A stretch of DNA of 64,000 nt from Planctomycetota bacterium (GTDB taxonomy: Bacteria; Planctomycetota; Phycisphaerae; Phycisphaerales; UBA1924), in assembly GCA_030950285.1 (NCBI GenBank), contig JAUZRR010000008.1:1-64000 (forward strand), written 5' to 3'. The position numbers were made by a program, and so were the translations under genes. Below, piece after piece: positions 27,235 through 35,088 of this stretch; position 1 is the stretch's first letter; each line of letters opens with the position of its first letter. Below the pieces are notes generated by a model, which saw nothing but the letters and a program-made list of their open reading frames with translations, did no database searches and was not told the DNA's origin.

Positions 27235-28293
27235 ATGACCGAGCCGACACTCGACAAAAAGCCCGCGGCCGGAGACAAGGCCGCACCCACCAATGCTAGG
27301 GAATCCCCCTCCTCAACCGGGGGCACCCATGATCTTGTGGAAGGTCTCGTCGGGCCGCTGCGCGAGATGTGCAAGGGTCGGCTCGGGCCGGTGCAGTGGT
27401 TCCGGTCGACCTGGCAAAGGGGCGGGGCCGCCACGGGGTATTCAACGTGGACATTTTCTGACAAGACGCAGGTGGACGTGCTGGTGAAGCTGCCGGTCGG
27501 GCCGCGTGAGTATGGGTGGACGGTCGGGCTCGGGCATCTGGACAATCGGCTGTGGCACACGCCCGAGGCGGTTTCGCTGCCGGTGCCTCGGGTGATCGCG
27601 GCCGGGGAGATGATCGGGGGGTACGACCTGGCGTGGTTTGTGGTGGAGCGGCTGTCGGGGCCGGCGCTGAATCAGGCGATCAGCGAGCCGGTGGTTCGGG
27701 AGATTCTGCACGCGGCGGCGGAGTTTCACGCGGCTGCGGCGGCGCTCAAGCCAGTGGAGGGCGCAGGCGAACAACGCGACTGGCACGAGCTGATCGCTCG
27801 GTCGCGCGAGTTGCTTGAGTTTACGACGATGCCCGAGACCAAGCGGTGGGCGAAGTGCCTGTCACAGCTTGCGCGCGCGCTGCCCAGGGTGTTGGAGGTC
27901 TGGAAAAGCAGACCGCTGGAGACCTGGTGCCACGGCGATCTGCACCCGGGGAACGCGATGCGGCGGGAGCTCGGGCCCGACGAGCCCGGGCGGTGTGTGC
28001 TGTTCGATCTGGCGTTTGTGCATCCCGGGCACTGGGTGGAGGACGCGGTGTACGTCGAGCGGCAGTTCTGGGCCCATCCCGAGGTGCTGGGTAAGACCAA
28101 GCCGATTCAGGAGCTCCGGCGGCAGCGGCGAGCGCTGGGACTCGAGTCCAGCGGCGACTACACCGAGCTTGCTGCGGCGCGGCGGGTGATGATGGCGGGG
28201 TGTGCCTCGGCGTGGTGGGAATCGGAAGGGACGCCGGCGTACGCCCGCGGGGCGCTCCGGGTCCTGGAGAAACACCTCGGTTTGTTCGTATAA
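27235..28293 (+). CDS. APH-family phosphotransferase (aminoglycoside/choline kinase fold)
   Basis: 352 residues. It has the kinase-like fold signature WCHGDLHPGNAMRR (about 232-245), where the Asp is catalytic, then VLFDLAFVHPGHWVEDAVYVER, the metal-binding DxA segment. The N-terminal lobe has VDVLVKLP and DLAWFVVERLSG. Members phosphorylate small molecules (aminoglycosides, choline, hydroxyurea, sugars); nothing here identifies the substrate. ATG 27235 is taken as the start, with a weak ribosome site. Its stop codon overlaps a TATAAT that may serve the downstream histone-like gene. Confidence 0.8.
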   Translation: MTEPTLDKKPAAGDKAAPTNARESPSSTGGTHDLVEGLVGPLREMCKGRLGPVQWFRSTWQRGGAATGYSTWTFSDKTQVDVLVKLPVGPREYGWTVGLGHLDNRLWHTPEAVSLPVPRVIAAGEMIGGYDLAWFVVERLSGPALNQAISEPVVREILHAAAEFHAAAAALKPVEGAGEQRDWHELIARSRELLEFTTMPETKRWAKCLSQLARALPRVLEVWKSRPLETWCHGDLHPGNAMRRELGPDEPGRCVLFDLAFVHPGHWVEDAVYVERQFWAHPEVLGKTKPIQELRRQRRALGLESSGDYTELAAARRVMMAGCASAWWESEGTPAYARGALRVLEKHLGLFV

Positions 28294-28294
28294 T
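28289..28294 (+). promoter_or_regulatory. Candidate -10 box for the Hc1-like/hotdog operon, with a long leader
   Basis: A perfect TATAAT spans the stop codon of the APH-family gene, but no good -35 hexamer stands 16-18 bases upstream. If used, it gives a leader of about 200 G+C-rich bases (28300-28504) before the histone-like gene. The leader holds palindromic stretches such as CCCGGCCGGG. I see no gene or known riboswitch in it. Confidence 0.4.
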
Positions 28295-28504
28295 ACTTGG
28301 GTATTTTCTCAAATGCCGCAGTTCTGACCGGTTCGGGGCCTCTTGGTGTGGCCGAGGGGGCCAAGGGCGCGGTATGCTCTTCGGCTGCCGGGGGCTCGTC
28401 CTCGGCGCCCGGCCGGGTGGATTGCCCGGCGGACTCTGGACCCTCGCGCCCCGGTGCTGCACGCACACGGCTTGGCGCGGCAGCACAGATGGGTGGCTCT
28501 GACA

Positions 28505-28687
28505 ATGGAAAGCTATGAACGCCTGAAGCAACTCGTGGCCGAGATCGAGGAAGACGTCCAGAAGGCCAGCGGCGGCAACAAGGCCGCGGGGACCCGGGTG
28601 CGCGGCGCGATGCAGGACGTCAAGAAGATCGCGCAGGAAATCCGCCAGAGAGTCCTGGAGCTCCGTGATGCCGGAAGCAACGGCTGA
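28505..28687 (+). CDS. Hc1-like small histone H1-type protein
   Basis: 60 residues, predicted wholly helical: MESYERLKQLVAEIEEDVQK, then the conserved GGNKAAGTRVR (23-33), then helix 2 to the end. The block matches the N-terminal domain of chlamydial Hc1 (ERGNKAAAQRVR), the DNA-condensing histone H1-like protein. The Lys/Ala/Pro-rich DNA-binding tail of Hc1 is absent, so this is only the oligomerising/DNA-contact part. Such short forms are common in planctomycetes. The gene overlaps the next one by 20 bases, so both are translated from one message. Nucleoid role is inferred. Confidence 0.85.
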   Translation: MESYERLKQLVAEIEEDVQKASGGNKAAGTRVRGAMQDVKKIAQEIRQRVLELRDAGSNG

Positions 28688-29240
28688 ATCACACCCCTCA
28701 GAGAGCCCCGTCAACACTCCCGATGGTGGAACGGCAAGCCCGGTGAACGTCGATCGACGCCTGCTGCTGTTTGACCTCGATGGTATTGATCTTGGCCAAC
28801 GACTGCTCAACCGTAAGCAGTTGCAGGCTTGGATTCCGCACCGAGGCGTGATGCAGTTGCTCGATTCGGTGATCTGGCTCAACGACGACAAGTCGTGCGG
28901 CCTTGGGCATCGGACCATCCGCGACGACGAGTTCTGGGTCGAGGGGCACTTCCCCGAGCGGGCGGCGTTCCCGGGAGTGCTGATGGTCGAGACCGGGGCT
29001 CAGCTCGCGGCGTATCTCTTCAATCTGCGCCTGGGCGGCTCGCAGCTGCCCGCGTTTCTCCGGATCGAGAACTGCTCGTTCCGGAGTCATGTCCGCCCGG
29101 GCGATGAGTTTTATGTGCTTTGCCGTGAGGTAAAGTTCAACAAGCGGCGGTTTGTCTCTGACGTGCAGGGCATCGTCGGCGACAGGCTCGCGTTCCAGGC
29201 GCGGCTCTCGGGCATGACCCTCGAAGGGCGGTCTTCGTAA
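28668..29240 (+). CDS. FabZ/FabA-like hotdog-fold dehydratase
   Basis: 190 residues from ATG 28668 (GGAG 7 bases upstream; GTG 28665 is adjacent). After about 45 variable residues comes the FabZ pattern: IPHRGVMQLLDSV, VEGHFPERAAFPGVLMVETGAQLAAY with the likely catalytic His94 and Glu108, and VRPGDEFYVLCREVKFNKRRF. FabZ removes water from 3-hydroxyacyl-ACP in fatty acid elongation. The N-terminal extension, the lack of fab genes around, and divergence from plain FabZ suggest a paralogue acting in another acyl pathway. Its start lies within the end of the histone-like gene. Confidence 0.85.
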   Translation: MPEATAESHPSESPVNTPDGGTASPVNVDRRLLLFDLDGIDLGQRLLNRKQLQAWIPHRGVMQLLDSVIWLNDDKSCGLGHRTIRDDEFWVEGHFPERAAFPGVLMVETGAQLAAYLFNLRLGGSQLPAFLRIENCSFRSHVRPGDEFYVLCREVKFNKRRFVSDVQGIVGDRLAFQARLSGMTLEGRSS

Positions 29241-29323
29241 CGGCGCCGGGCGTGTATCCATCGCCGGGATGATCGCTTGAACCGCTGCTCGAATACTGAC
29301 AAACGCGCACCACAGCACACGCC

Positions 29324-30298
29324 ATGACCGATCCCTACGTCCTGACCTTCGAGCCCATACTCAAAGAAAAGGTGTGGGGCGGGCGGCGTCTTGGGCGCCT
29401 CGGCAAGGTGCTGCCGCGGGGTGTGGATGTGGGCGAGAGCTGGGAGATCGCCGACCTTGCTTCGACCAGCTCGGGGGGGGGAGGCGGCGGCGCTGCCCGA
29501 TCCATCATCGCCAACGGCCCGCTCGCGGGGAACTCGCTGCACGACGCGATGACGCTCTGGGGCGAGGGGTTGCTGGGCGGTGCCCAGCCGAGCGGCGCGG
29601 GCGGGTTCCCGCTCCTGGTGAAGTTTCTCGATGCGCGAGAGCACCTCAGCGTGCAGGTCCACCCTTCGCCGGCGTATGCGTGCGCCCACCCCGAGGCGCA
29701 CCTCAAGACCGAGTGCTGGTATGTCGTGGATGCCGAGCCTGGGAGTGTGATTTACAAGGGCGTCAAGCCGGGCGTGACGCGCGAGGACGTTGCAGGGGCG
29801 CTGCGAACCGGGCAGGGGGAGGGTGTTGTCGAACTGCTGGCAGCGGTGCCGGCGGTGGTTGGCGAGTGTCACAACCTGCCGAGCGGGACGGTGCACGCGC
29901 TGGGGGCGGGGGTGCTGGTGGCGGAGGTGCAGACGCCGAGCGACACGACGTTTCGGGTGTACGACTGGGCGAAGGAGTACGGGCGGGCGGGGCGCGAGCT
30001 GCATGTGGAGCAGGCGCTGGCGTGTATTGATTTCGGACCCGCGGCGGCTGCGACGGTGTCCAAGGGCAGCGGCGTAACGCGGCTGGTCTCGACGCCGTTC
30101 TATGCGGTGGATGAGATCGGGTCTGGTGCAAAGTATGACACCGGCCCGCTGGGGTGTTGCGTCGTGGCGTGTGTAAAGGACGGGGCACGCGTGGGCGGAC
30201 TCACGCTCTCACTCGGTGGGATCGCACTTGTCCCGGCATCGGTTTCCGTGGCGGTGACCACAAGCGGGTGCGCGGTGGTGTTCTCGCTCGGGGCGTAG
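29324..30298 (+). CDS. manA: Class I mannose-6-phosphate isomerase
   Basis: 324 residues, the size of the short Bacillus-type ManA. Cupin features: EPILKEKVWGGRRL, VGESWEIAD, the zinc ligands in SVQVHPSP, the Glu in KTECWYVVDAEPG, and the His in LPSGTVHALG. The enzyme interconverts fructose-6-phosphate and mannose-6-phosphate and so feeds GDP-mannose and GDP-fucose synthesis, which fits the fucose genes nearby. An unusual insert of six Gly, encoded by a run of nine G (29473-29481), follows the Glu of the first motif; it lies in a loop and could be slippage-prone. It is 83 bases downstream of the hotdog gene. Confidence 0.9.
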   Translation: MTDPYVLTFEPILKEKVWGGRRLGRLGKVLPRGVDVGESWEIADLASTSSGGGGGGAARSIIANGPLAGNSLHDAMTLWGEGLLGGAQPSGAGGFPLLVKFLDAREHLSVQVHPSPAYACAHPEAHLKTECWYVVDAEPGSVIYKGVKPGVTREDVAGALRTGQGEGVVELLAAVPAVVGECHNLPSGTVHALGAGVLVAEVQTPSDTTFRVYDWAKEYGRAGRELHVEQALACIDFGPAAAATVSKGSGVTRLVSTPFYAVDEIGSGAKYDTGPLGCCVVACVKDGARVGGLTLSLGGIALVPASVSVAVTTSGCAVVFSLGA

Positions 30299-30460
30299 AA
30301 GTCGCTCGCAGCGCATACGCACTCTGGAGTTATCCCGTCCGTGACAACGAGCCGCGAGCGCAAGCTCGGGTGCATGAAGTGTCGATTTTCGCAGCCGAAG
30401 CCAAACCTGTGCTCGCGCAGAGGGCTCGTAAAGACGCGTGCAACGTTTGCGTGATGCGCA

Positions 30461-31627
30461 TCAGCCGCGATACGCCCCGGCGACCTTGCTCATCGCTTTG
30501 GCGATGGTGTCGAAGTGTTCGTCGGTCAGGGCGTGGTGCATGGGGAGGCTGAAGACCCGTGAAGTGAGGCCGCTCGAGACGGGGGTGTCGTTCTTGTTCC
30601 ACTGCGCGAGTGCGGGCTGATCGCTGGTGGCGCGGGGGTAGTGGACAGCCGTGGGCACGCCTTCTGCTTTGAGCGTGTCGATGAACCGGTCGCGGGTGCA
30701 GGTGAACTGTGTGGGGTCGAACTTGACGGTGTAGAGGTGCCAGGCGGGCTCGGCGGTTGCGGTGATGGTCGGGGCGTCGAGGCCTTCGATCTCGGCGAGG
30801 ATGGCGTCGAAGCGTTTGGCCGCGGCTTGGCGGGCGGCGGTTTCCTGGGGCAGGCGGTCGAGGCGTGAGCACCCGATCGCGCCGGTGATGTCGTTCATGC
30901 GGTAGTTGAAACCGATGCGTTCGTGGAGGTATTTTTCGGTCTCGCCGTGGGAGCGGAGGAGGGCGATATCGCGGGCGATGGCGTCGTCGTTGGTGGTGAC
31001 CAGGCCGCCCTCGCCGGTGCCGAGGTTTTTGGTGGCGTAGAAGGAGTAGGTGACGACATCGCCGAACGCGCCGAGCCCTTTGCCGTCGTAGCGGGCGAGG
31101 TGGGCCTGGGCGGCATCGTAGACGACTTTGAGGTCGTGCTTGGTTGCGAGGGCCTGGAAGGCGTTGATATCGACCGGGCAGCCGTAGAGGTGGGTCGCGG
31201 CGATGCCCCGGGTCTTTGGGGTGATCTTTTTGGCAGCGTCTTCGGGGTCCATCTGGAAGGTGTCTTCGAGGCAATCGACGAAGACGGGCGTGCAGCCGGC
31301 CGCGACGATCATCGTGGCGGTGGCGATGAAGGTCCATGCGGGGACGAGGATTTCGTCGCCGGGCGAAAAGAGGGCGGCGTAGGCGAGCTGGAGGGCGGCG
31401 GTGCCGTTGGAGCAGGTGAGGCTGTGCCTGGCGTCGGAGATCGTGGCGAAGCGTTCTTCGAGTTCGGCGCATCGGGTGGCAGCCCGGAGCATGCCGGATT
31501 CGAGGACGGCGTGTGCCGCGTCGATGTCCTGCTGGTGGAGCTGGGGCTTCATGAAGGGGACCATGGTTGGGCTGACGGGCTGGCCGCCGTCGATGGCGAG
31601 GGTTGCGGTGGTCGCGGCGGTGGGCAT
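30461..31627 (-). CDS. DegT/DnrJ/EryC1-family aminotransferase
   Basis: 388 residues from ATG 31627. Signature blocks of sugar aminotransferases: SNGTAALQLAY, the DAAQAH block, YSFYATKNLGTGEGG with the PLP-binding Lys200, HGETEKYLHERIGFNYRMNDITGAIG, and YPRATSDQPAL near the C-terminus. These enzymes transfer an amino group to keto-sugars bound to a nucleotide, for surface polysaccharides, or act in other secondary pathways. With the epimerase, manA and fucose genes it belongs to an envelope-sugar theme, but it stands as a single gene. The upstream open frame of 181 residues is not part of it. Confidence 0.9.
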   Translation of the reverse strand: MPTAATTATLAIDGGQPVSPTMVPFMKPQLHQQDIDAAHAVLESGMLRAATRCAELEERFATISDARHSLTCSNGTAALQLAYAALFSPGDEILVPAWTFIATATMIVAAGCTPVFVDCLEDTFQMDPEDAAKKITPKTRGIAATHLYGCPVDINAFQALATKHDLKVVYDAAQAHLARYDGKGLGAFGDVVTYSFYATKNLGTGEGGLVTTNDDAIARDIALLRSHGETEKYLHERIGFNYRMNDITGAIGCSRLDRLPQETAARQAAAKRFDAILAEIEGLDAPTITATAEPAWHLYTVKFDPTQFTCTRDRFIDTLKAEGVPTAVHYPRATSDQPALAQWNKNDTPVSSGLTSRVFSLPMHHALTDEHFDTIAKAMSKVAGAYRG

Positions 31628-31967
31628 GGCTGGTGAGTTCCTTCTCTGGTTCGGCCGGTGGTTGGATTGGCTTTGCTCGATCTCCGGATGAGGATAGGTT
31701 CGGTCGCGGGCAAAGCGAGGAGCGGAACCGGCGGGCTCGGGGTGCGTATGGTTGTCGGTTCGGGGGCAGCGCCCACCCCCGCTTGTGGGCAGGGCTGCCG
31801 GGCCGATCGTCGGAAGAAACCGGGAAGACACCGGACCGACGGCCGAACCGACGGCCGAACCGACGGCCAAGACGGGTTTGTGGGAATCAGCCCCGTACCT
31901 GAATAGGATGTTTGGTCGGCATCGCGCCCGGAGCGTGGAGTGACCAAACTGCTTTCTATACTCAAGC
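31628..31967. other. Divergent intergenic region, 340 bases
   Basis: It separates the DegT gene (minus) from the envelope-machine operon (plus) and should hold both promoters, but no clear -35/-10 pair is visible. A 12-base tandem repeat lies at 31836-31870. No gene is credible. Confidence 0.5.
31836..31870. repeat. 12-base direct tandem repeat, about three copies
   Basis: The unit CCGACGGCCGAA occurs at 31836-31847 and 31848-31859, and again with a last-base change from 31860. It lies about 100 bases upstream of the envelope-machine operon, so it could be a repeated binding site or simple slippage product. Confidence 0.75.
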
Positions 31968-33017
31968 ATGAAGGAACCTGACGTGAAACACGTGGGGCGG
32001 TGCGTTGTGGCTTTGCCGATCGCGGTGGTGAGCGTGGGCTTGCTGCTTGGCGCGGGGTGGGCCACGGGACAACCAGAATCCAGAACCGCCCAGGCCGGGG
32101 CGGAGGCGCAGGCCGAGCAGGCGGCTCGGCTGGCGGCGATGGCGGCGTTCGGCGAGCGTGCGGTGGTCAAGCCGAGCGAGGACTCGCTGATGGGCTTTAC
32201 GATCTCGACGAGCGTGCGTGAGGTGCTGGTCTCGGCGGGTCAGCAGGTCCGCGAGGGCGACCTGCTGGTGCGTGGCGACGACAGCGAGGACGTCGCCGAA
32301 GCGAAGTTTCAGCGAGCCCGCGCCGACACGAAGCTGCCGGTGGATCGGGCCCGGGTGCAGACCGCGCTGGCTGAGCTTGAGTTCAAACGGATGGAGCAGA
32401 GCAGAGCCCAGGGCGCGGGCAGCGTGCTCGAACTCGACCGGGCGCGGGCGGCGCGAGACTCGGCAAAGATCGACCTTGATCTTGCGCTGCTGAATGTGGT
32501 GCTGTCTGACCTGCAAGCGAGCCGGGCCGAGGCGCGGGTGGCGAAGTTTTCGCTGCGTGCGCCGTTTGATGGCGTGGTGGACATCGTGCACGTGGACAAG
32601 GGGCAGTCGGTGCGTGAGGGCGAGCCGGTGGTGCGGGTGGTGTCGGTTGATCCGCTGTGGATCGACGTGCCGGCGCCGACGTCGCTTGTGCTCGGCGAGG
32701 GGCTCGTGCCCGGCAGCCGGGCGTGGGTGCTGCTTCAGGAGGACGTCGCCGAGCGGGTGTACGAGGCTCGGGTGATTCAGGTCGCGCCGACGGCGGACGC
32801 CGGGAGCGGGACGCGGCGTGTGCGTGTCGAGATGGGCAACGCGGTCGGGCTTGTCCCGGGCGTGAACTGCTGGGTGCGGTTTACCGAGCCGCCGGCGCGA
32901 TGGCGGGACGCGATCGTGGATCCGAGCAGGCCGCTCGAAGCCGCGGCACCGGTCGGCGGGTCGTTGGATGCTCTGACGGTGCTGCAAACTGAAGAACCTT
33001 TGGAGAACCAGCGGTGA
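31968..33017 (+). CDS. Periplasmic adaptor (HlyD/RND membrane-fusion-like) protein
   Basis: 349 residues. An N-terminal membrane anchor or signal spans about 14-34. Then comes the adaptor pattern: a half lipoyl motif (VREVLVSAGQQVREGDLLVRGD), a helical hairpin of about 90 residues (VAEAKFQRARAD to DLQASRAEARVA), the second half lipoyl motif (FSLRAPFDGVVDIVHVDKGQSVREGEPVVRV) and a beta-barrel. Such proteins bridge an inner-membrane pump and an outer-membrane channel, but no pump gene is present. The TGA overlaps the GTG of the next gene by three bases, so the two are translationally coupled. First gene of the proposed envelope machine. Confidence 0.88.
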   Translation: MKEPDVKHVGRCVVALPIAVVSVGLLLGAGWATGQPESRTAQAGAEAQAEQAARLAAMAAFGERAVVKPSEDSLMGFTISTSVREVLVSAGQQVREGDLLVRGDDSEDVAEAKFQRARADTKLPVDRARVQTALAELEFKRMEQSRAQGAGSVLELDRARAARDSAKIDLDLALLNVVLSDLQASRAEARVAKFSLRAPFDGVVDIVHVDKGQSVREGEPVVRVVSVDPLWIDVPAPTSLVLGEGLVPGSRAWVLLQEDVAERVYEARVIQVAPTADAGSGTRRVRVEMGNAVGLVPGVNCWVRFTEPPARWRDAIVDPSRPLEAAAPVGGSLDALTVLQTEEPLENQR

Positions 33018-35011
33018 TCGATCTGTCGAAACTGCGGGCACCGGGCTGGCAACGGGTGGTGGCGGAGCTGACGTCGGCTGCGCCGGACGACCGGGTGTTC
33101 CTGATGCGTTTGCTTGCGGTGCTTGCCCAGTCGAGCGGGTCTCGGCAGACGGTGCTGTTTATCGCGGGGTCAACCGACGACGACCGCGGCGGCGAGGTCG
33201 AGCCCCGGCCGCTGGCGGTGTGGCCGCTGCTTAACGAGCGTGAGGGCGCGGGGCAGGCGATCAACGAATCGCAGATCGAGCACGCGGCCGAGTGCAAGTC
33301 GGCGGTGCGGGAAGCGCTGGTGGGCAACAAGCCGGCGATCTTCGGCATCGAAGAGAACACGACTTTTTATGAAACCGGGCACAAGGGGTATCTGGTCGCG
33401 ATCCCGCTCTTGTCTTCGGGCGATTCGCCGGTCAACGTGCGGCACGCGGTGACGCTCTTGCTCGACAGCCGTTCGCAGCAGGCGTTGCAGACGACGGTGG
33501 CGCTGGCCGAGCTGATGTGCGGGTATGTCCACGGGCACGCGACGGGGCAGATGCTCAAACGGACGCAGGCGTCGGGGGCGGCGCTCGACCTGGCGACGCG
33601 GCTGATCGCGGCGATCAACACGGCGCCCAACTTCAAGGGCGCGTGTTTGCAGCTTGTCAACGATCTCTCGCGGCAGCTCGGGGCCGACCGGGTCGCGATC
33701 GGGTGGTCCAAGGGGCTGGGGCGTCGCGGCGAGGGTGTGACGGTCAAGACGGTGTCGATCAGCGACACCGAGAACATCGACCGCCGCATGACGATGGTGC
33801 AGAAGCTCGAAGCGGCGATGGACGAGTGCTACGACCAGGACCAGCCGGTGCTCTTTCCCCAGCCTCCCGAGCGGGCGATACGCGAGGGCGAGGACGCCGA
33901 CGTGCTGCTGGCGCAGGCGATCACGCACGCCCACCGCGAGCTGGCGTCGGGCGACGCGAACATGAAAGTTGCGTCGATGCCGATGCGGGTGGGCGAGGAT
34001 GTCGCGGGGGTGCTGACGATCGAATCGACCGGGGAGGGGCGGATCGACCTGGCGATGCTCGAGCTTTTGCAGAGCACGATGGACCTGATCGCCCCGGTGC
34101 TGAGCCTGCGGCGGAGCAACGACCGCAACCTCGCGCTGCGGACCTACGACGCGGGGCTCAAGGCCGGGTCGTGGGTGGTCGGGACCAAACACACGGTGTG
34201 GAAACTCGGGCTTGTGGCGGCGACGGCGCTCATGCTCGCGGTGATCTTTGTGCGGGTCGAGTACCGCATCGAAGCGCCCGCGACGCTGCAGGCGGTCGAG
34301 ATGCGGACGATCAGCGTGCCCTTTGACGGGCTGATCGCTGGCGTGCCTGAGGGGATCGAATCAGGCGTGCGGGTCGAGCAGGGACAGGTCATCGCCGAGC
34401 TCGACACCACCGAGCTTCGGCTCCAGCGGCTCGACGCGAGCAACCAGCTTGATGAGGCGTCCAAGCGCGCCGACGCGGCGCTGGCAGCTGGGAAGCTCGA
34501 CGAATACAAGCAGGCGGCCGCGCAGGCCGACCAGGCCCGGGCCAAGCTCGAGTTGTACGACGTGCTGATCGCGAAGGCGACGATCCGGGCTCCGATCTCG
34601 GGCACGATCATCGAGGGCGACCTCCGCGACATGATCGGGGCGTCGGTCAAGCTCGGGCAGCCGATGTACGCGATCGCGCCCCTCGACAAGATGCGGATCG
34701 TGGCGCAGGTGAGCGATCAGGACATCGCGCTGATCCGCGACTCGGGGGAGGAACTCACGACCGGGCAGATGGCGACCAAGGCGTTCCCGGGCAGGCCTTA
34801 CGACTTCACGATCGACCGGATCGTTCCGCTTGCAACTCCCGACGCCGAGCGGCGGAACGCGTTCGAGGTGAGGGCGACGCTCGACCAGGGCGCGGTGTGG
34901 ATGCGCCCCGGCATGGAAGGGATCGCCAAGTTCAACACCGGCAAGCGGAGCCTGCTCGACATCGGGACGCGGCGGATCCGCGACACGCTGCGGCTGTGGC
35001 TGTGGTGGTAA
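33014..35011 (+). CDS. GAF-domain protein fused to membrane anchor and adaptor arm
   Basis: 665 residues, GTG start overlapping the previous stop. Residues about 1-380 form a cytoplasmic part with at least one GAF-type region (around 195-375; LDLATRLIAAINTAPNF to VAGVLTIESTGEGRIDLAMLELLQ), which commonly binds small ligands. A membrane helix follows at about 397-415. The C-terminal 240 residues are an HlyD-like arm: VEMRTISVPFDGLIAGV as the first half lipoyl motif, an Ala/Gln-rich helical hairpin, then ATIRAPISGTIIEGDLRDMIGASVKLGQPMYAI and a barrel. A sensor domain inside the cell joined to a periplasmic adaptor is unusual. It lies 77 bases before the M50 gene. Confidence 0.85.
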   Translation: MIDLSKLRAPGWQRVVAELTSAAPDDRVFLMRLLAVLAQSSGSRQTVLFIAGSTDDDRGGEVEPRPLAVWPLLNEREGAGQAINESQIEHAAECKSAVREALVGNKPAIFGIEENTTFYETGHKGYLVAIPLLSSGDSPVNVRHAVTLLLDSRSQQALQTTVALAELMCGYVHGHATGQMLKRTQASGAALDLATRLIAAINTAPNFKGACLQLVNDLSRQLGADRVAIGWSKGLGRRGEGVTVKTVSISDTENIDRRMTMVQKLEAAMDECYDQDQPVLFPQPPERAIREGEDADVLLAQAITHAHRELASGDANMKVASMPMRVGEDVAGVLTIESTGEGRIDLAMLELLQSTMDLIAPVLSLRRSNDRNLALRTYDAGLKAGSWVVGTKHTVWKLGLVAATALMLAVIFVRVEYRIEAPATLQAVEMRTISVPFDGLIAGVPEGIESGVRVEQGQVIAELDTTELRLQRLDASNQLDEASKRADAALAAGKLDEYKQAAAQADQARAKLELYDVLIAKATIRAPISGTIIEGDLRDMIGASVKLGQPMYAIAPLDKMRIVAQVSDQDIALIRDSGEELTTGQMATKAFPGRPYDFTIDRIVPLATPDAERRNAFEVRATLDQGAVWMRPGMEGIAKFNTGKRSLLDIGTRRIRDTLRLWLWW

Positions 35012-35088
35012 GCGACGAGAACACGCGACCGAGATCACGCGCCCCCGGCGCAACGACATGACACCCTCAGCGCAACGGTGCCTCTCTT

